Virus record (IMG/VR): IMGVR_UViG_3300042544_000946
Location: 1-32,609 of that record
From: a virus
Direction: 5' to 3' (one strand)
DNA: 32,609 nt
A program made the translations under genes and the position numbers. Under the pieces are notes generated by a model. That model saw only the letters and a list, made by a program, of their open reading frames with translations, was not told the origin of the DNA and did no database searches. Below are positions 29,498 to 32,609 of this stretch, piece by piece (positions within the stretch are counted from its first letter, which is position 1; each line of letters begins with the position of its first letter).

Positions 29498-29531
29498 TAG
29501 ACTTAAATAAGTCTACAGAGTTAAATACTCT
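29498..29531 (+). repeat. Two tandem palindromes, each with TAAATA near its centre
   Basis: TAGACTT/AAGTCTA (29498-29504/29509-29515) and AGAGT/ACTCT (29517-29521/29527-29531) each surround a TAAATA sequence (29504-29509 and 29522-29527). They lie just before the DUF3307 gene and may be a promoter with operator-like symmetry. Confidence 0.55.
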
Positions 29532-29545
29532 TATATAGAAAAGAC

Positions 29546-29917
29546 ATGGAAATTCTAATATTATTATTGCTCCTGCAGATTAAACACTGCTACGCTGATT
29601 TTTATCTGCAAACCTATATGCAGACAGTTAAAAAAGGCGTATGGATGGATCCTATTGGACTCAGTCACACTGTGGATCACATATATTCCTCCCTGATTGT
29701 TATGTTAGGATTTAGCCTTTTCGTTTCAATTAATCCAATTTCTATTATATTTGTTGTAGCTGTAGAAAGTATTATCCATTATATAGTAGACTTTACTAAG
29801 GTAAAATACGGTTGTAAAGATAACACTAAGCCAATTTTCTGGACACAGTTCGGCTTAGATCAACTGGCCCACGAAATGACGTACCTATGGATGGTATGGT
29901 ACCTACTCGTTTCTTAA
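29546..29917 (+). CDS. DUF3307-family membrane protein
   Basis: 123 aa integral membrane protein with hydrophobic segments at about 1-12, 45-65, 68-85 and 108-122. It shows the DUF3307 pattern: HCYADFYLQ (14-22), a second DPIGLSHTVDH, the ESIIHYIVDFTK segment and FGLDQLAHEMTYLW at the end, with conserved His/Asp pairs inside the membrane. The family is found in bacteria and phages and its function is unknown. The start has only a weak RBS (AGAAAAG), and two palindromes precede it. Confidence 0.82.
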   Translation: MEILILLLLLQIKHCYADFYLQTYMQTVKKGVWMDPIGLSHTVDHIYSSLIVMLGFSLFVSINPISIIFVVAVESIIHYIVDFTKVKYGCKDNTKPIFWTQFGLDQLAHEMTYLWMVWYLLVS

Positions 29918-29963
29918 TCTAGATTAAACTTAACTGTATAGATAACTCCACGTTTGTTGTCAG

Positions 29964-29969
29964 TAAATA
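29964..29969 (+). promoter_or_regulatory. Late-type promoter element TAAATA for the curli-type genes
   Basis: TAAATA lies 21 bp before ATG 29991, with CGGGAG as the ribosome binding site. It probably drives csgF and csgG together. Confidence 0.5.
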
Positions 29970-29990
29970 TTGATAACACGGGAGCAGTCT

Positions 29991-30476
29991 ATGAAAAAGA
30001 CAAGTGCAATTATAGGAGTCGTGCTAACACTGGCAGTCTCCGCAGTTAGCGCAGAATTAGTTCAACAATTTAAAAATCCAGCTTTTAGCGGCATTGGATT
30101 TAGTAGCCATGTTCTAACAATCGACAGTATTGAAAAATCACGACGTGATGCCATTGAAGCAGATAAAAAATCTGCAATTGCCAAAGCAGAAGCAGAACTT
30201 CTAAACACACCGTTGAATAGATTTATGAGTCTATTCCAAAGCCAAGTATATGCACAACTTGCCACACAGTTAAGCAATAACTTGTTTACCAACAAATGTA
30301 GTGCCGCAGATGGCACAGCAATTCCAGGTTGTGTAAATCCAACAACAGGTAATTTTGTATTAGATGGTAACACAGTTACCTGGGTCAAGGCCAATGACAA
30401 AGTTACGCTAACAGTGGTAGATGCCAAAGGTAATAGAACCACTGTTGTTGTTCCAATTGCTAGTTTTAGTTTTTAA
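29991..30476 (+). CDS. csgF: CsgF-like curli secretion accessory protein
   Basis: 161 aa from ATG 29991. The signal peptide is MKKTSAIIGVVLTLAVSAVSA. The mature N-terminus ELVQQFKNPAFSGIGF corresponds to the CsgF segment (QFRNPNFGG in E. coli) that inserts into the CsgG pore and narrows it. A central helix with charged residues and the C-terminal beta part (TVTWVKANDKVTLTVVDAK) follow the CsgF plan. Unlike E. coli CsgF it has C103 and C114, which may form a disulfide loop. It precedes csgG by 10 bp. The protein would act at the outer membrane. Confidence 0.9.
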   Translation: MKKTSAIIGVVLTLAVSAVSAELVQQFKNPAFSGIGFSSHVLTIDSIEKSRRDAIEADKKSAIAKAEAELLNTPLNRFMSLFQSQVYAQLATQLSNNLFTNKCSAADGTAIPGCVNPTTGNFVLDGNTVTWVKANDKVTLTVVDAKGNRTTVVVPIASFSF

Positions 30477-30486
30477 GGAGTAAAGA

Positions 30487-31425
30487 ATGAAAGCAATTAA
30501 ATTATCCTTAATCACACTAGCCATAGTAGCCCTAGCAGGTTGCTCAACAGTTCGCCCATGGGGCAGTACACAGATTAAAGAAGAAGCCAAAGTCAGCGAA
30601 ACAATCAACAAGAGTTTTAGTAATGTACCAAGCCCAGCAGGCCCGGCAGTTACCGTGGCAGTATACGGTTTTAAAGATATGACTGGACAGCGTAAACCAA
30701 GTTCAACATTGAGCTTGTTCTCTACAGCAGTTACACAGGGTGCAGAAGCATACCTAATTAAAAGTTTACAAGAAGTTGGCAATCGTCAATGGTTCACAGT
30801 AGTCGAGCGTGTTGGCCTAGACAACTTATTAAAAGAGCGTCAGATGATCAAGCAGACACGTGAGATCTATGAAGGCGCAAATGCCAAACCTTTACCTCCA
30901 CTACAGATGGCGGGTGTTATTCTTGAAGGCGGCATTATTGATTATAACTCTAATACACTAACAGGCGGCACAGGTGCTCGTTGGTTGGGCATTGGAACAC
31001 AAACAGCCTACACTCAAGACGTGGTTGTGATCAGTTTACGTCTTGTGAGTGTTCAAACTGGGGAAGTATTAACTACTGTAACAGTGGAAAAGAACTTGCT
31101 CAGTACCGCCGATGGCGCTACTGCATTTAAATTCTTTAATCAGGCTACACAGGCATTTGAGTTCGATTCAAGCCAGACATTTAATGAACCTGGCAACTAT
31201 GCACTACGTTCAGCAATTGAGACAGGTGTTGTTGAGTTAATTAAGAAAGGCGAACGTAACAGCTTATGGAAATTCAAGGAGAAACCCAATGAGTTGGTTC
31301 AAAAGGAAACCCCACGTGAAGGAGCCGCCAAAACTCCACCCGCACCACAGCAGTCCAATATCGGAAAGCGTGATGAAGGAAGCAAAGAAAAAAGTAGTTG
31401 GAGTAGACTCCAATTCTGGAAGTAA
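30487..31425 (+). CDS. csgG: CsgG-like outer membrane curli secretion channel
   Basis: 312 aa. The lipoprotein signal ends in LAGC with lipidated C19. The core follows CsgG: AVTVAVYGFKDMTGQRKPSS (about 54-73), QWFTVVERVGLDNLLKERQ, an AGVILEGGIIDYNSNTLTGG segment and AYTQDVVVISLRLVSVQTGE. These form the periplasmic part and the transmembrane barrel of the nonameric pore. The last 50 residues are an extra Lys/Pro/Gln-rich tail ending WSRLQFWK that E. coli CsgG lacks. It would export curlin-like subunits, or form a large outer membrane hole late in infection. Confidence 0.94.
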   Translation: MKAIKLSLITLAIVALAGCSTVRPWGSTQIKEEAKVSETINKSFSNVPSPAGPAVTVAVYGFKDMTGQRKPSSTLSLFSTAVTQGAEAYLIKSLQEVGNRQWFTVVERVGLDNLLKERQMIKQTREIYEGANAKPLPPLQMAGVILEGGIIDYNSNTLTGGTGARWLGIGTQTAYTQDVVVISLRLVSVQTGEVLTTVTVEKNLLSTADGATAFKFFNQATQAFEFDSSQTFNEPGNYALRSAIETGVVELIKKGERNSLWKFKEKPNELVQKETPREGAAKTPPAPQQSNIGKRDEGSKEKSSWSRLQFWK

Positions 31426-31562
31426 GAAGAAAAAAGATTAGGTGTTAGAATTTTTACAGTAAATTTTTTTACATGTAAACAAATTAACATCGGTGTTTAA
31501 CTTGTAAGGAAATACATTTAAATATTATTGGAGGGGACATTATTAAGTCCAAAGGAAACAAA
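31426..31562 (+). promoter_or_regulatory. Intergenic control region between csgG and the curlin-like gene
   Basis: Very AT-rich. It holds a perfect 12-bp palindrome TTTACATGTAAA (31468-31479), TAAATA (31519-31524) as a late-type element, and hairpin GGAC/GTCC (31535-31538/31547-31550) just before AAAGGA and ATG 31563. No gene is seen. Confidence 0.5.
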
Positions 31563-32351
31563 ATGAAACAAATATTATTAGCACTAGCAATATTAACAGC
31601 GTTCCCGGCCTTAGCCCAAACAGCGGTTACAGCCCCGAGTGCTCCTACAATACCCACAATGGTCACAGTTAGCCCTAACGCAACAGCAGCCCTGGCCATT
31701 AGCACAACTAACCGCATCTTCATTGATCAAAGCGGTGACAATCCTGATGTCAATATGACACAAGATGGTACAGGTAACAAAGCTGGTTCAGCCAATCGTC
31801 CAGTATATCTACGTGGTATCGACCAAACAGTTGTTACTCGTCAAATTGGCGTTAACAACGACATCAACTTAGAACTTGTCAATGATACAACTGGTTCTGG
31901 TAAAGGTGTAACTGTTACAATCCAACAAATTGGCGACAGCAACATTGTTGATGCAGCCTGCGGATATGGCACAGCTTCAACAGGCGGAACAGCCCTAACA
32001 GGTTGTAATGCCGCTGACCTAAACTGGAAGTTTACTGGCGACAGCAACGACTTTCAATTCCGTGGCACAGGTGCTGACTTAAAGAGCGCCATTGATGTCT
32101 CTGGTGACAGCAACGTATTTCGTATTGATGCCATTGGTGACAAGCACAGCCAAACTATTAAAGTAGCTGGTGACACCAACACATTTAACATCAATCAACG
32201 TAGTACTGGTGCCGCTGGAAGCAGTATCTGGGTTGATCTAACAGGTAACAGCAATAGCCTTACAATGAGCCAAACTGGCACCATTGACAGTGTTATCAAT
32301 ATCAAGAGTGTATCTAACTCAGGTACATTTAACATCACTCAGAAGAACTAA
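31563..32351 (+). CDS. Curlin-like secreted repeat protein
   Basis: 262 aa. The signal peptide is MKQILLALAILTAFPALA. The mature part is Asn/Thr/Gly/Gln-rich and built of degenerate repeats of roughly 20-24 residues. The hallmark is I/V-x-Q-x-G-D-S/N-N, for example VTVTIQQIGDSNIVD, DVSGDSNVFRIDAIGD and KVAGDTNTFNINQ. It ends GTFNITQKN. This is the strand-turn pattern of CsgA/CsgB amyloid subunits, with repeats less regular than in E. coli and an intervening Cys pair near residues 140-151. With CsgF and CsgG upstream it is the obvious export substrate. It could form fibres or a plug. Confidence 0.85.
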   Translation: MKQILLALAILTAFPALAQTAVTAPSAPTIPTMVTVSPNATAALAISTTNRIFIDQSGDNPDVNMTQDGTGNKAGSANRPVYLRGIDQTVVTRQIGVNNDINLELVNDTTGSGKGVTVTIQQIGDSNIVDAACGYGTASTGGTALTGCNAADLNWKFTGDSNDFQFRGTGADLKSAIDVSGDSNVFRIDAIGDKHSQTIKVAGDTNTFNINQRSTGAAGSSIWVDLTGNSNSLTMSQTGTIDSVINIKSVSNSGTFNITQKN

Positions 32352-32360
32352 GGACTGGCA

Positions 32361-32609
32361 ATGAGAATTGCCCTCTTTATCATTGGCCTGTTAATGGCCG
32401 TTACCGCTTGGGCAGATATTGGTTCTGTCACTGAAGCGTCAGGTACGGCTATTATTAAACGTGGTAAGGATACTATTCAAATTGCCAAAGGCACAGAAAT
32501 CAAAATCAACGACAAAGTTGAAACCAAGAACGGAAAAGTCAAGATCGTTTTTAAAGACGATACAAACGTTACTGTTACTGAGTCGAGTAGCCTTGTTATT
32601 GACGACTTC
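32361..32609 (+). CDS. Secreted FecR-domain protein, 3' partial
   Basis: 83 codons are visible and the frame runs off the window. The signal peptide is MRIALFIIGLLMAVTAWA. A FecR-type domain follows: DIGSVTEASGTAIIKRGKDT, then IKINDKVETKNGKVKIVFKD and the strand TNVTVTESSSLVIDD. It matches 'G.v....G.a.v.R.g......g..l...D.v.T..+s...i.f.Dgt...l...s.l.i'. It starts 9 bp after the curlin-like gene with AAGGA as RBS, so it belongs to the same unit. Secreted FecR-domain proteins lie beside curli-type genes in other genomes as far as I recall. Function unknown. Confidence 0.82.
   Translation, partial: MRIALFIIGLLMAVTAWADIGSVTEASGTAIIKRGKDTIQIAKGTEIKINDKVETKNGKVKIVFKDDTNVTVTESSSLVIDDF

Noticed and set aside
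1-32609. Bacterial chromosome fragment
   Set aside because: Single components of many unrelated host operons, minimal spacing, many tiny orphan genes, phage-type late promoters and a tail-type hydrolase argue for a phage genome.
1-32609. CRISPR arrays, insertion sequences or integrase/attachment sites
   Set aside because: No regularly spaced repeats, no transposase or integrase, and no tRNA-associated duplications were seen.

Overview
The window looks like part of the genome of a large T4-like myovirus, probably infecting a proteobacterium (perhaps a betaproteobacterium in water), rather than a bacterial chromosome. Almost all genes lie on one strand, tightly packed and often overlapping. 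Short phage-type orphan genes alternate with single-gene copies of host pathways: nrdA/nrdB/glutaredoxin without other nucleotide genes, iscU-iscA without iscS, pstS without pstCAB, dnaK without dnaJ/grpE. A recurrent TAAATA element sits upstream of many genes, like the late promoters of T4-like phages. A second class of exact TTGACA-17-TATAAT promoters precedes others, probably early ones. The ISC-type Fe-S genes, the IbpA-like small heat shock protein and a tmRNA tag ending in FALAA point to a proteobacterial host. The host is an inference.

Layout. 1-4.1 kb: class Ia ribonucleotide reductase and its glutaredoxin. 4.1-6.6 kb: phage structural or unknown proteins, a tail-type peptidoglycan hydrolase, a cold shock protein and a structured leader RNA. 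6.6-7.6 kb: IscU, an IscA-type carrier and a circularly permuted (two-piece) tmRNA. 7.7-11.3 kb: PstS and conserved phage unknowns, including a coiled-coil membrane protein. 11.3-14.5 kb: ClpX, ribosomal protein bS21, an unknown and an FkbM methyltransferase. 14.5-17.2 kb: a pseudoknot leader, a ParB-like protein, an unknown and a DexA-like exonuclease. 17.3-19.0 kb: AhpC-type peroxiredoxin, class II aldolase-like protein and AhpD-like protein. 19.0-21.0 kb: a consensus promoter, about 470 nt of densely structured non-coding RNA, and a DUF2828 (Ro60/TROVE-like plus vWA) protein. 21.0-23.9 kb: one reverse-strand DUF454 membrane gene, a metallophosphoesterase and small orphans. 24.0-26.7 kb: DnaK, Hsp20 and ClpS. 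26.8-27.9 kb: heme oxygenase and a ferredoxin-dependent bilin reductase. 28-32.6 kb: a nuclease-like protein, a DUF3307 membrane protein, then a curli-type secretion set (CsgF, CsgG, curlin-like subunit) and the start of a FecR-domain protein.

How it fits together. tmRNA, ClpX, ClpS, DnaK, Hsp20 and bS21 form a phage-borne translation and proteostasis kit. The tmRNA tag should be a ClpX degron, so the phage carries both the tag and its reader. HO plus bilin reductase would convert heme to a phycobilin. AhpC/AhpD, IscU/IscA and glutaredoxin suggest redox and Fe-S maintenance. The best candidate for an undescribed system is the large RNA at 19070-19543 next to the DUF2828 gene, which may be a phage ribonucleoprotein analogous to Ro60 and Y RNA. 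Other RNA elements worth attention are the matched dnaK/hsp20 leaders, the H-type pseudoknot at 14513-14550, and several promoters placed so that transcription should begin at the start codon.
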